NCBI RefSeq assembly: GCF_900996245.1
Contig: NZ_CAAJGK010000041.1
Span: 186,001 to 250,000 of the forward strand
DNA length: 64,000 bases
Direction of reading: 5' to 3'
Source of the DNA: Paraburkholderia sp. BCC1886
GTDB taxonomy: Bacteria; Pseudomonadota; Gammaproteobacteria; Burkholderiales; Burkholderiaceae
The notes under the pieces were generated by a model. The model was given only the letters and a program-made list of their open reading frames with translations, was not told the origin of the DNA and ran no database searches. This document shows positions 18,042 to 27,346 of the stretch, in pieces. Position 1 is the first letter of the stretch; each line of letters begins with the position of its first letter. Made by a program: the position numbers and the translations under genes.

Positions 18042-19850
18042 TCAGGGCTTCACCTCGGTTCCCTGCAGCCGATGCGAATTCTTCGGCGCAGCCGCCGCCG
18101 AAGCCGCCGCCGCCGACACACCCGCCGGCCCTTCCGGAATATCGGCAGGCCGGGCGGCTTGCGCGGGTTGCGGATACAGCACGAGCAACGCGCGCAACAC
18201 GCCATTGGTCCAGCCGAACCCATCCTGCAGCGGATACTCGCCGCCGCCCGCACTTACGCCGGGCGAGGTTGCATCCACGTCGTATTTCTCGACCAGCTTG
18301 CCGGTGCGCTGATAGTAGGCGACGTTGGTTTTGATCCAGCGCGTCGCGATGGTCTGCGCCAGTTCGGGCTCGCTATACCGCCGCAAGCCGAGCACCGCGA
18401 GATATTGCAGCGGCGCCCAACCGTTCGGTGCATCCCATTGCTGCCCGCTATTCACCTGCGTCGTGGCAAGCCCGCCTGGCCGCAGCAATTCGCGGCGCAC
18501 GGTCGCGGCGACCTCTCTCGCCTGTTGCCGGCTCGCGACCCCCGCATAGAGCGGATAAACCGTCGCCGCCGTCAGCCGGTGCGTGAGCGTGCCATGCACG
18601 AAGTCATAGTCGCCGAACGCTTTCAGTTGCGGGTCCCACAACTTGCTGCGGATCGCCTCGGCACGCGTGGCGGCGCGCTGCTCCATGTTCTCGGCGTGCG
18701 TCGCATCGCCCGTCACGCGATAGGCTTTGGCGAGCGTGCGTTCGAGTTCCACCATCAGACTGTTCAGGTCGACGGGCGCAAGCGACGTGACGTCCACCGT
18801 GGCGAGCGTCTTGCCGTCCGCGAACCAGCGCGAGCTGAAATCCCAGCCGGTTTCTCCGCCTGCGCGCAGATTGCGCCACAGGTCCGCGGCATCGCGTTGC
18901 GGGGTCTGCTGCGCGGTGAGCACGTCTTCGCGATACGACTCGTCGCGAGGCGCGCTCCGTTCGTCCCAATAGCGGTTGAGCAGCGTGCCGTCGGGCAGAC
19001 GCACCACGTGCTTGCTGGCCCGGCCCGCGGCCAGACCGTTGCTGCCGTCCATCCAGTACGCGTATTCGCGCTGCAATTCGGGCAGATAGCGGGCGTACAC
19101 GGCATCGCCGTCTTTCTGCGCGACGAGTTGCACCATCTGCGCGAAGAACGGCGGTTGCGAGCGGCTCAGATAGTACGTGCGGTTGCCGTTCGGAATGTGG
19201 CCGTAGCGGTCGATCAGGGTCGCGAAGTTGTTGAGTTCGTCGACGACCAGCGCGTGCTGTCCGCTCTCTTCGAGGCCGAGCATGATGAAGTACGAGTCCC
19301 AGTAATAGATCTCGTCGAAGCGGTCGCCCGGCACGATGTACGGATTCGGCAGCGGCAGCAGCGACGACCACGGGCTGGCGTTCGCATCGGGCTCGCGACG
19401 CAACACGTTCCACAGTGTGTCGATATGGCCGACCACGTCCTGGTTCGGATCGGACACATACGATTTGGCCGCGCGCGCGGGCAGCGTGAAGTTGCGCTTG
19501 ACGAAGTCGGCGAGACTGAAGCCCGCCTGCTGTTTTGCCAGGGCGTAGGCGGCGGCGATCCGGGGCGGCGGCGAGAGCGGAACCATGTCGGCGAACGTCT
19601 TGCTGTCGGGGTAGAGATGCGCGAGTTCGACATCGCGATAGAGCGTTGCATATTGCTCCGAAGGCGGCACCGGCACGACGGGCGAGGCTTGACTCGGCGG
19701 CTGAACCTGCAGCGCGACGGTCGTGGACGCGCCTTGCTCGGAGGGCGCGGAGGGCGCCGCAAACGAAAGCGACGCATGCCAGACACACGCGGCGATGAGT
19801 GCGCAGCGCAAGGGTGCGCGAGAGGGTTGGAGAGAAGCGGAATAGGTCAT
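18042..19850 (-). CDS. treA: Periplasmic alpha,alpha-trehalase (GH37)
   Basis: This 602-residue protein has an N-terminal signal peptide (hydrophobic CALIAACVWHASLSFA, residues 16-31). Both trehalase signatures are present: VPGDRFDEIYYWDSY and QQWDAPNGWAPLQY. The likely catalytic acid-base residues lie in GGETGWDFSSRW (Asp) and GGGEYPLQDGFGWTNG (Glu). It hydrolyses trehalose to two glucose molecules in the periplasm. The C terminus ends in an Ala-rich tail (GVSAAAASAAAAP) not needed for the fold. It stands alone, convergent with katE. The equally long plus-strand frame is a shadow. Confidence 0.94.
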   Translation of the reverse strand: MTYSASLQPSRAPLRCALIAACVWHASLSFAAPSAPSEQGASTTVALQVQPPSQASPVVPVPPSEQYATLYRDVELAHLYPDSKTFADMVPLSPPPRIAAAYALAKQQAGFSLADFVKRNFTLPARAAKSYVSDPNQDVVGHIDTLWNVLRREPDANASPWSSLLPLPNPYIVPGDRFDEIYYWDSYFIMLGLEESGQHALVVDELNNFATLIDRYGHIPNGNRTYYLSRSQPPFFAQMVQLVAQKDGDAVYARYLPELQREYAYWMDGSNGLAAGRASKHVVRLPDGTLLNRYWDERSAPRDESYREDVLTAQQTPQRDAADLWRNLRAGGETGWDFSSRWFADGKTLATVDVTSLAPVDLNSLMVELERTLAKAYRVTGDATHAENMEQRAATRAEAIRSKLWDPQLKAFGDYDFVHGTLTHRLTAATVYPLYAGVASRQQAREVAATVRRELLRPGGLATTQVNSGQQWDAPNGWAPLQYLAVLGLRRYSEPELAQTIATRWIKTNVAYYQRTGKLVEKYDVDATSPGVSAGGGEYPLQDGFGWTNGVLRALLVLYPQPAQAARPADIPEGPAGVSAAAASAAAAPKNSHRLQGTEVKP

Positions 19851-20135
19851 CGGCTACCGGTTAGGAGTGTGGCTCGGAAGAGGGCGTAACATTCCTCGCA
19901 CGATTGACTCCTGTTCGCACCGCAAAGTTGCGCCGCACAAAGATTAAAACGCTCGCGGACGGCATGCGGTGTTCGGTCTGGATGCCCCGCCCAGCAAGGC
20001 CGAAATGCATTCATAGGGGGAAAAGAAAGCCCCCATCGGTTATGATGACCGCCGTCGCGAAAAAATAAAAAACGCAGGCAGTAAATCCGAAAAATCTTCC
20101 GAAACCCATTCGATTCAGAGCCGAAGACAGAAAAA

Positions 20136-23100
20136 ATGACCGCATCTCAGGCCGTCGATCAACACCGTTTTCGCAGCATCATCCGCCGCAACATCGCTCT
20201 ACCCCTTGTTGTCGGTCTGGTCACGATCGCCGTTTTCATCGGCTTGATCGCCTATCTCGTGTCGACGATGAACTGGGCCGAGCATTCCGAGCGTGTCATC
20301 GGCTCCGGTAATGAAATGATGCGGCTCGCGGTGGACCGCGAATCCTCCATGCGCGGTTTCCTGATCACCGGCAACGAGAGCTTTCTCGAGCCCTACGAAA
20401 CGGGCGGCCCGAAATTCACGGCCGAAATCCAGGCGCTTCAGCAACTGGTCTCCGACAACCCCCCGCAAGTCGAAAAGCTCAAGCAGATCGAGGCGATTCA
20501 GGCGCGCTGGACGCGCTACGCCGACGACATCATCGACGCGCGGCGGCGTCATCAGGACTACGAGAGCATCGTCGCGAGCGGGCGCGGCAAGATCGAATTC
20601 GATGAAACGCGCCGCGAATTCAGCGACTTTCTCAACGAAGAGTTGCGCTTGCGGCAGGACCGTTCCGAGGCGACGCGCCGCGTCACCGTCACGCTGGTGG
20701 GCGTATTTCTGCTGTTCAGTCTGAGCGTGAGCGGCCTGCTCGCGTGGGTGGGGCGGCGCGAACTTTTGGGCCTGTCGTCGACCTACGACGGCGTGCTGCA
20801 AAAGCAGGCCGAACAGAACGACGTGCTGCAGCAGCAGGTCTGGTTACGCTCCGGGCAGCGCTTGCTGGCCGAGAAAGTGGTCGGCCAGACCAGCCCGCCG
20901 CTGGTCGGTCAGGCCATGCTCGATTTCCTGGCGGAATATCTCGACGTCGCCGTCGCCGCGCTGTACGTGCGCGACAAACAGCATGGCACGCTGCGCCGTG
21001 TCGCCGCTTACGGCTTCAGCCGCGAAAGCGAGCAGGCCGCCGCGCGCAATTTCGCGGAATCGGAATCGCTGATCGGCCAGGCGGCCGTCGCGCGCCGCAT
21101 CCTCGTGCTGCGCGATGTCCCCGAGAATTACGTGCGGGTAATGTCCGCTACCGGCAGCAGCGCGCCACGCAATCTGCTCATCATGCCGATCGAAAACGAC
21201 GGCAAGGTGAACGGCGTGGTCGAGCTGGGTCTGATCCGCGCCTTGACGCCGCGCGACCAGGAATTCATGGAGTTGATCGCGAACAGCATGGGCGACTTCA
21301 TCGAAGCGGCGTTGTATCGCGAGCGTCTGCAGGACGCGCTGGCCGAGACCCAGCAGTTGAACGAAGAACTGCAGGTGCAGCAGGAAGAGTTGCGCGTGTC
21401 CAACGAAGGACTCGAGGAACGCGGTCGCGCGCTGCTGGATTCGCAAACGCGTCTGGAGTCGCAACAGGCCGAACTCGAGCAGACCAACGTCCAGCTCGAA
21501 GAGTACGCACAGCGTCTGGAGCGGCAGAAGTCCGACCTGCTGCGCGCACAGGACGACCTCGCGGCCAACGCCGCCCGTCTCGAACAGTCGAGCCGCTACA
21601 AGTCCGAGTTTCTCGCCAACATGTCGCACGAACTGCGCACGCCGCTGAACAGTTCGCTGATCCTCGCCAAACTCCTGCAACAGAATCGCACTGGCAACCT
21701 GAGCGACGAACAGGTGCGCTATGCCGAAACCATTCACGCGTCCAACAGCGACCTGCTGGTGCTGATCAACGACATTCTCGATCTGTCGAAAGTCGAGGCG
21801 GGTCAGGTCACGGTCGAACTGGAAACGGTGTCGGTAGATGCGACGCTGCAATCGCTGCAGGAAATGTTCCGGCCGCTCGCGGAGACCAAGCACCTGCAGC
21901 TGGCTTTCGAGCGCTTGCCCGGCACGCCCGATACCTTCGTCACCGACGGTCAGCGCGTGACGCAGATTTTGCGCAACCTGCTGTCGAACGCGGTGAAGTT
22001 CACCGAGCGCGGTGAAGTGGCGCTGTCGGTTGCGCCGGCCGAAGGCGAGATGCTGCGCATCGACGTGCGCGATTCGGGTATCGGCATTCCGGCCGACAAA
22101 CTCGAGATGATCTTCGAAGCGTTCCAGCAGGCGGACGGGTCCACCAGCCGTCAATACGGCGGCAGCGGTCTGGGTCTGTCCATCTCGCGGGAGTTCTCGC
22201 GTTTGCTGGGCGGACGCATTACCGTGGCGAGCGAAGTGGGCAAGGGCAGCGTGTTTACGCTGTGGCTGCCGCTCGACGGCGAAGCGGCGCTGGCTAATGT
22301 GGGCTTGGGCGCCCAAGGTGCGAACGGCGTCAGCGGTCATGCCGCGACGCCGGGCTTCGGTCATGCGGTCACCGCGCAACCTGCGGCCGGCACGTCCGCT
22401 TCGTTGTCGTCGTTGTCTTCGTCGCTGTCGTCGTCATTGTCCCGTGCGCAATCGGCGGCCGAACCGCCGCTGGTGCGCCCGGCCGCCGTTTCCAGCCACG
22501 GCCAGCCGGCCGTCATCACGCCGGCCAACGGTCTGAGTGCCGGCAATCCGCCCGAACCGACCAGCGGCCCGATCGCCGACGATCGCGACAACCGCACGCG
22601 CGTGGGCCGCCTGATCGTCGCGGTGGAAGACGATCTGGCCTTCGCCGAAATCCTGCGCGAACTCACGCACGAACTCGACTTCGACTTCGTGCACGCCAGC
22701 AATGCGGCGAGCGGCCTCGCGCTGGTGCGCGACATGCGCCCGGCCGCGGTCCTGCTCGACGTCGGTCTGCCGGACCGCTCCGGATTGACCGTGCTCGAAT
22801 GGCTGAAAAACGATCCGCTCACGCGGCACATTCCGATCCACATCGTGTCGGCCACCGACCACGCCGACAAGGCGCTGCATCTCGGCGCGATCGGCTACAC
22901 GCTCAAGCCGACGGCGCGCAGCACGATGGAAGCGGCGATCCGCCGCCTCGAAACGCGCCTGCAACAACGCCTCAAACGCGTGCTGGTCATCGAGGACGAC
23001 GCGGCGATGCGCGAAAGCATCCGCGCGCTGCTGCAAAGCGAGAACACCGAGATCGTCGCGGTGGCCACGCTGTCGGAGGCGCTCGAATACCTCGGCAAGT

Positions 23101-23780
23101 TCTCGTTCGATTGCGTGGTGACCGACCTCGCGCTGCCCGACGGCACCGGCTACGACCTGCTGGAACGCCTCGCCGGCAACACCGCGCATGCCGCACTGCC
23201 GGTGATCGTTTATACCGGCCGCATGTTGTCGGACGAAGAAGAACACCGTCTGCGCCGCTATTCGAAGTCGATCATCATCAAGGGGGCCAAGTCACCCGAG
23301 CGGCTGCTCGACGAAGTGACGCTGTTCCTGCATAGCGTGGAGTCGTCGCTCGCACCGGAGCAGCAGCGCATGTTGCGCACCGTGCGCCAGCGCGACAACG
23401 CTTTCGAAGGCCGCACCATCCTGCTGGCCGAAGACGACGTGCGCAATATCTTCGCGCTGTCGCACGTGCTGGAGCCGCTCGGCGCGAAACTCGAAATCGC
23501 GCGTAACGGCCGCGAAGCGCTGGAAGTGCTGGAAAACGGCCCCGAAGTGCATCTCATCCTGATGGACATCATGATGCCGGAGATGGACGGCATTACCGCG
23601 ATGGGCGAGATTCGCCGTAACCCGCGCTTCGCGCATCTGCCGATCATCGCGTTGACCGCGAAGGCGATGGCGAACGACCGCACCCGCTGCCTCGAAGCCG
23701 GCGCCGACGACTACGTGTCCAAGCCGATCGACGTCGACAAGCTGGTTGCGTTGTGCCGCGTCTGGTTGCGGCAACGTTAA
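20136..23780 (+). CDS. Hybrid sensor histidine kinase: CHASE3-GAF-HisKA-HATPase-REC-REC-REC
   Basis: This 1214-residue protein has two membrane segments (about residues 22-44 and 187-207) flanking a CHASE3-type periplasmic helical sensor. A GAF domain (about 240-390) and a long coiled coil (about 395-485, Gln/Glu-rich) follow. The kinase core has phospho-acceptor His498 in NMSHELRTPL and the ATP-binding DSGIGIP and GGSGLGLSIS motifs. After a Ser-rich linker (about 745-765) come three receiver domains with phospho-acceptors Asp875, Asp997 and Asp1144. The first gene of a four-gene set with cheR, cheB and a receiver-kinase, it likely sends phosphate to those receivers and perhaps on to an unseen regulator. 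Confidence 0.92.
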   Translation: MTASQAVDQHRFRSIIRRNIALPLVVGLVTIAVFIGLIAYLVSTMNWAEHSERVIGSGNEMMRLAVDRESSMRGFLITGNESFLEPYETGGPKFTAEIQALQQLVSDNPPQVEKLKQIEAIQARWTRYADDIIDARRRHQDYESIVASGRGKIEFDETRREFSDFLNEELRLRQDRSEATRRVTVTLVGVFLLFSLSVSGLLAWVGRRELLGLSSTYDGVLQKQAEQNDVLQQQVWLRSGQRLLAEKVVGQTSPPLVGQAMLDFLAEYLDVAVAALYVRDKQHGTLRRVAAYGFSRESEQAAARNFAESESLIGQAAVARRILVLRDVPENYVRVMSATGSSAPRNLLIMPIENDGKVNGVVELGLIRALTPRDQEFMELIANSMGDFIEAALYRERLQDALAETQQLNEELQVQQEELRVSNEGLEERGRALLDSQTRLESQQAELEQTNVQLEEYAQRLERQKSDLLRAQDDLAANAARLEQSSRYKSEFLANMSHELRTPLNSSLILAKLLQQNRTGNLSDEQVRYAETIHASNSDLLVLINDILDLSKVEAGQVTVELETVSVDATLQSLQEMFRPLAETKHLQLAFERLPGTPDTFVTDGQRVTQILRNLLSNAVKFTERGEVALSVAPAEGEMLRIDVRDSGIGIPADKLEMIFEAFQQADGSTSRQYGGSGLGLSISREFSRLLGGRITVASEVGKGSVFTLWLPLDGEAALANVGLGAQGANGVSGHAATPGFGHAVTAQPAAGTSASLSSLSSSLSSSLSRAQSAAEPPLVRPAAVSSHGQPAVITPANGLSAGNPPEPTSGPIADDRDNRTRVGRLIVAVEDDLAFAEILRELTHELDFDFVHASNAASGLALVRDMRPAAVLLDVGLPDRSGLTVLEWLKNDPLTRHIPIHIVSATDHADKALHLGAIGYTLKPTARSTMEAAIRRLETRLQQRLKRVLVIEDDAAMRESIRALLQSENTEIVAVATLSEALEYLGKFSFDCVVTDLALPDGTGYDLLERLAGNTAHAALPVIVYTGRMLSDEEEHRLRRYSKSIIIKGAKSPERLLDEVTLFLHSVESSLAPEQQRMLRTVRQRDNAFEGRTILLAEDDVRNIFALSHVLEPLGAKLEIARNGREALEVLENGPEVHLILMDIMMPEMDGITAMGEIRRNPRFAHLPIIALTAKAMANDRTRCLEAGADDYVSKPIDVDKLVALCRVWLRQR

Positions 23781-23797
23781 GGGAACACGGGTCCGCA

Positions 23798-24643
23798 ATG
23801 AGCAAGTCCGCCTTCGACGCGCCGCCACGCATCAGCGATTTCGACATCGAGTTGAAGTTGCTGCTGGAGGCGATCTACCTGAAATATCAGCACGACTTCC
23901 GTCACTACGCGATGTCGTCGCTGCGTCGTCGCCTGTCGCAGGCGCTCGAAGAGTTCGGGTTGAAGACGCTCTCGCAGTTGCAGGACCGCATCATGCGCAG
24001 CGGCGACGAGTTTTCGCGGCTGTTCCAGTACCTGACGGTGCAGGTCAGCGAGATGTTCCGCGATCCGTCGTATTTTCTGGCGCTGCGTGAACACGTGTTG
24101 CCGCGTCTGCGTACCTATCCGTCGATCAAGGTGTGGGTCGCGGGGTGCAGTACCGGCGAGGAATTGTGGTCGCTCAAAATCCTGTTCGACGAAGAAGGGT
24201 TGACCGAACGCACGCTGTTCTACGCCACGGATATCAACCCGGACGCGCTGGCGCGCGCCGAGTCGGGCATCTATTCGCTCGACCGGATTCAGGGCTTCAC
24301 GCAGAATTATCTGGCGGCCGGCGGCAAGCGTTCGCTGTCGGATTACTATCATGCCGCGTATGGCGGGGCGCGCTTCGCCGGCTCGCTGAAGGACCGCGTG
24401 GTGTTCGCCGACCACAGCCTGTCCACCGACGAAGTGTTCCTCGAAGCGCATCTGGTTTCGTGCCGCAACGTGTTGATCTATTTTGACCGCGGCCTGCAGG
24501 ATCGCGCGCTGGGCCTCTTCGAAAACGCGCTGGTGCGGCGTGGTTTTCTCGGTTTGGGCAGCAAGGAAAGCTTGCGGTTTTCCAGTCACGACCAGGCGTT
24601 CGACGAGTTCCGTCCGGCCGAACGCATTTACCAGAAGCGCTAG
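23798..24643 (+). CDS. CheR-type protein-glutamate methyltransferase
   Basis: This 281-residue protein has the small helical CheR N-terminal domain (residues about 10-75, YLKYQHDFRHYAMSSLRRRL) and the SAM-dependent methyltransferase domain (VWVAGCSTGEELWSL for SAM, YATDINPDAL, SCRNVLIYFD). There is no TPR or pentapeptide tail-binding extension. ATG 23798 is chosen from the family start; the open frame begins at 23753 inside the kinase gene. It sits 17 bases after the hybrid kinase stop. CheR normally methylates glutamates of chemoreceptors, but no receptor gene is present here, so its substrate is unknown. Confidence 0.92.
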   Translation: MSKSAFDAPPRISDFDIELKLLLEAIYLKYQHDFRHYAMSSLRRRLSQALEEFGLKTLSQLQDRIMRSGDEFSRLFQYLTVQVSEMFRDPSYFLALREHVLPRLRTYPSIKVWVAGCSTGEELWSLKILFDEEGLTERTLFYATDINPDALARAESGIYSLDRIQGFTQNYLAAGGKRSLSDYYHAAYGGARFAGSLKDRVVFADHSLSTDEVFLEAHLVSCRNVLIYFDRGLQDRALGLFENALVRRGFLGLGSKESLRFSSHDQAFDEFRPAERIYQKR

Positions 24644-24654
24644 GTCCGATCGCC

Positions 24655-25293
24655 ATGGCTCCCTCCATCGCCAAGCCAGTCGTCGATGCCCTGCCGGGTA
24701 CGGCAGGCGCGCGCACGTACGAACTCGTGGTGATAGGCGGTTCCGCGGGCGGCATCGAGGCGCTGAATGTTCTGCTCGCCGCGCTGCCGCGTAGTTTTGC
24801 GGCGGCGGTGATGATCGTCACGCATCTGCCCGCCGATACGCCGAGCTACCTGGTGCATGCGCTTGCGCATCGCTGCGTGTTGCCGATGCTCGAACCCGAC
24901 GCGGGCGAGCCGATCGTCGCGGGACGCGTGCTCGTCGCGCCGCCCGGTTATCACATGATGGTCGAAGTCGATCGCACGGTTGCGCTGTCCACCGACCCCG
25001 CCGTGCGCTTTTCGCGCCCCTCGATCGACGTGCTGTTCGAATCCGCCGCCGCCGTGTATCGCAACCGGCTGCTGGCCATTCTGCTGTCCGGCGCCAACGA
25101 CGACGGCGCGCAAGGACTCGAGCGCGTGCGCGCGCTCGGCGGCACCGCGTGGGCGCAGACGCCGGACAGCGCCAGCTCGCCCGAAATGCCGCGCGCAGCG
25201 ATCGGGCGCGGCGCCTTCGACGCTATTTATTCTCCTGTAACCATGGCCCGGCAACTTGCCGGGCTTTCGACCTCTCCTGACCCGATGCCATGA
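24655..25293 (+). CDS. CheB-type protein-glutamate methylesterase lacking a receiver domain
   Basis: This 212-residue protein is only the CheB catalytic domain. The Ser-His-Asp triad is visible: Ser30 in IGGSAGG, His57 in VTHLPAD and Asp150 in SGANDDG. The N-terminal receiver domain of chemotaxis CheB is absent, so activity cannot be switched by its own phosphorylation. It lies 11 bases after cheR. Its stop overlaps the next start in an ATGA, pointing to coupled translation with the receiver-kinase. Confidence 0.92.
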   Translation: MAPSIAKPVVDALPGTAGARTYELVVIGGSAGGIEALNVLLAALPRSFAAAVMIVTHLPADTPSYLVHALAHRCVLPMLEPDAGEPIVAGRVLVAPPGYHMMVEVDRTVALSTDPAVRFSRPSIDVLFESAAAVYRNRLLAILLSGANDDGAQGLERVRALGGTAWAQTPDSASSPEMPRAAIGRGAFDAIYSPVTMARQLAGLSTSPDPMP

Positions 25294-26417
25294 CGAATTC
25301 ACCCGTGAACATTCTCATCGTCGACGACATCGTCCATAACATCACGGCGCTCGAAGCGCTGCTGGTGCGACCGGACATCGCCGTGCTGGTGGCGGACTCG
25401 GGCACGGCGGCACTCGACCTGCTGCTCAAGCACGAAGTGGCGCTGGCGATCCTCGACGTCAATATGCCGGGCATGAACGGCTTCGAACTTGCCGCGCTGA
25501 TGCGCGGCAGTCCGCGTACTTCGCACGTGCCGATCATCTTCCTGACGGCGACGGCTCAGGACGCGTCCCGCACGTTTCGCGGTTACGAAGCGGGCGCGGT
25601 CGACTTTCTGTACAAGCCGTTCGACCCGCGCATCCTGCAATCGAAGGTGGATGTGTTCGTCCAGCTCGAACAGCAGAAGCGCCAGCTCGCGGCGCAGCTC
25701 GTGACCACGCAGCAGATGCTCGAAGCCAATGAGATGCTGATGGCCGTGCTCAGCCACGACTTGCGCACGCCGTTGAGCGCGGTGCTGGCCTCGGCGGAGT
25801 ATCTGATGCGCACGTCCACCGACGAGCAGTCGACCACGGTGGCCGCGCGCGTGAAGAACAGTTCGCTGCGCATGGCGCGGATGGTCGATCAGCTTCTGAA
25901 TCTCGCGCGTCTGCAGGGCGGCCGCCTGCCGCTGCAGCCGCGCTCGATCGAACTGGCGAACCTGTGCCGCTCGGTGATCGACGAATTTACCTCGCGGGAA
26001 AACGGCAAGCGCATCGTGTTCTCGAGCCGCGGCAATACCGCGGGCGCGTGGGATACCGATCTGGTGTGGCAGGCCGTGTCGAATCTGATCAGCAACGCGT
26101 TGCATCACGGTGCGCCGGGCGGCGACATCGGTGTCGAAGTGGATGGCGACGCGGCGGACTCCGTGCGCATGAGAATCAGCAATGCCGGCACTATTCCGTC
26201 GCACGTGTTTCCGCATCTGTTCAAGGCGTTCGGGCAAAACAACAGCGGCGCGCGTTCGCGCGAGGGGCTGGGGTTGGGGCTGCATATCGTGCAGGAGATT
26301 GCGCGCATGCACGGCGGCAATGTGGGCGTGCAATCCGACGATTCGGTGGGGACGGTGTTTACGATCGAGTTGCCGCGAATGGTGACGTTGCAGCGCGGAT
26401 CGTTCACGCGCAAGTAA
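25290..26417 (+). CDS. Receiver-histidine kinase (REC-HisKA-HATPase)
   Basis: This 375-residue soluble protein has an N-terminal receiver (Asp56 in AILDVNMPGMNG; conserved Lys in LYKPFD), a short coiled linker, HisKA with His156 in LSHDLRTPLS, and HATPase (SNLISNALHHG, GLGLGLHIVQE). Unlike ordinary regulators the receiver precedes the kinase, so phosphorylation of the receiver may switch the kinase on or off. Its ATG overlaps the cheB stop. It is the last gene of the signalling operon and has no membrane segment. Confidence 0.91.
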   Translation: MTNSPVNILIVDDIVHNITALEALLVRPDIAVLVADSGTAALDLLLKHEVALAILDVNMPGMNGFELAALMRGSPRTSHVPIIFLTATAQDASRTFRGYEAGAVDFLYKPFDPRILQSKVDVFVQLEQQKRQLAAQLVTTQQMLEANEMLMAVLSHDLRTPLSAVLASAEYLMRTSTDEQSTTVAARVKNSSLRMARMVDQLLNLARLQGGRLPLQPRSIELANLCRSVIDEFTSRENGKRIVFSSRGNTAGAWDTDLVWQAVSNLISNALHHGAPGGDIGVEVDGDAADSVRMRISNAGTIPSHVFPHLFKAFGQNNSGARSREGLGLGLHIVQEIARMHGGNVGVQSDDSVGTVFTIELPRMVTLQRGSFTRK

Positions 26418-26512
26418 GGGCGAAGTAGCGCAGGTCAGTGCCGGCGGGCGCCGGCGAGCCGCTGTGCTACGCTTGCCGCACTTCAACCGCAAGCCGCGAC
26501 GCGGCCCTGATC

Positions 26513-27340
26513 ATGCGTTCCTGGCGCATTCCATCGCCGCACCGAAGCGGCCATGCCGGCCATCACCTCAGCACCGCGCGAGCCACCGAACTCGTGATGG
26601 CGATCTCGCGACCCGACCCGGATGCGCTCGCCGCCAGCGTGCTCGGAACCGTGGGCGACTTCCTGCCCATTTCGCAGTGCACCATCTTCGCTTATGAATT
26701 CGACGCGCGGCCGCGAACCGTGTCGGTCGCGGACCATCGCGGCGGCCGCTTTCTGCGCGATGTCGCGCAACGCTATGCCACGCATTTTCACGCGCTCGAC
26801 GGCAACCGCGCGATCATCGACCGTTCGCGAACGACGCCGCACGATGCGCTGATGCTGCATCGGCAGCAAGGCGACGAGATCGAAAACGAAGCCTATCGCG
26901 CGGCCTGTTACGCGCAGCCGAACGTGTCCGACCGGCTATCGTTGCTCGTGCAACCGGTGCAGAGTGTGTGGCTGTCGATCAACCTCTACCGGGACGGCGC
27001 TTACGGACTGTTTGAGCCGGACGAGATGGCCCAGGTGGAAGACATCGCGCCTCTGCTGGCGCATGCGGCTAAAGCGCATTACGCGCTGAACGGGCAACAT
27101 CAGCAAGGCTCGGCCGCCGCCATGCTGGCGCGCGTGCGGCGCGCGTGCCCGGCGTTGACGCCGCGTGAAATCGACGTGGTGCGCGGCATGCTCGAGGGCG
27201 AAAGCGCCGCCGCCATCGGCATGCGAATGGGCATCAAGGCGAGCAGCGTGACGACCTATCAGAAGCGTGCTTATGCCAGGCTGGGTATTTCCAGTCAGCG
27301 GCAGTTATTCGCATTGAGCTTGTTGCCCGAGCAGACGTGA
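26513..27340 (+). CDS. LuxR/FixJ-type helix-turn-helix regulator
   Basis: The C terminus (about residues 205-270) is a LuxR-type helix-turn-helix: LTPREIDVVRGMLEG, then AAAIGMRMGIKASSVTTYQKRAYARLG. The N-terminal 190 residues form a GAF-like or unknown sensing domain with no receiver Asp and no homoserine-lactone motif that I recognise. The start is uncertain: the frame is open from 26438, ATG 26513 gives 275 residues, and ATG 26597 is also possible; none has a good ribosome site. It follows the signalling operon by about 95 bases on the same strand. This type of gene is common and of unknown ligand in Burkholderia. Confidence 0.72.
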   Translation: MRSWRIPSPHRSGHAGHHLSTARATELVMAISRPDPDALAASVLGTVGDFLPISQCTIFAYEFDARPRTVSVADHRGGRFLRDVAQRYATHFHALDGNRAIIDRSRTTPHDALMLHRQQGDEIENEAYRAACYAQPNVSDRLSLLVQPVQSVWLSINLYRDGAYGLFEPDEMAQVEDIAPLLAHAAKAHYALNGQHQQGSAAAMLARVRRACPALTPREIDVVRGMLEGESAAAIGMRMGIKASSVTTYQKRAYARLGISSQRQLFALSLLPEQT

Positions 27341-27346
27341 GTCGGA

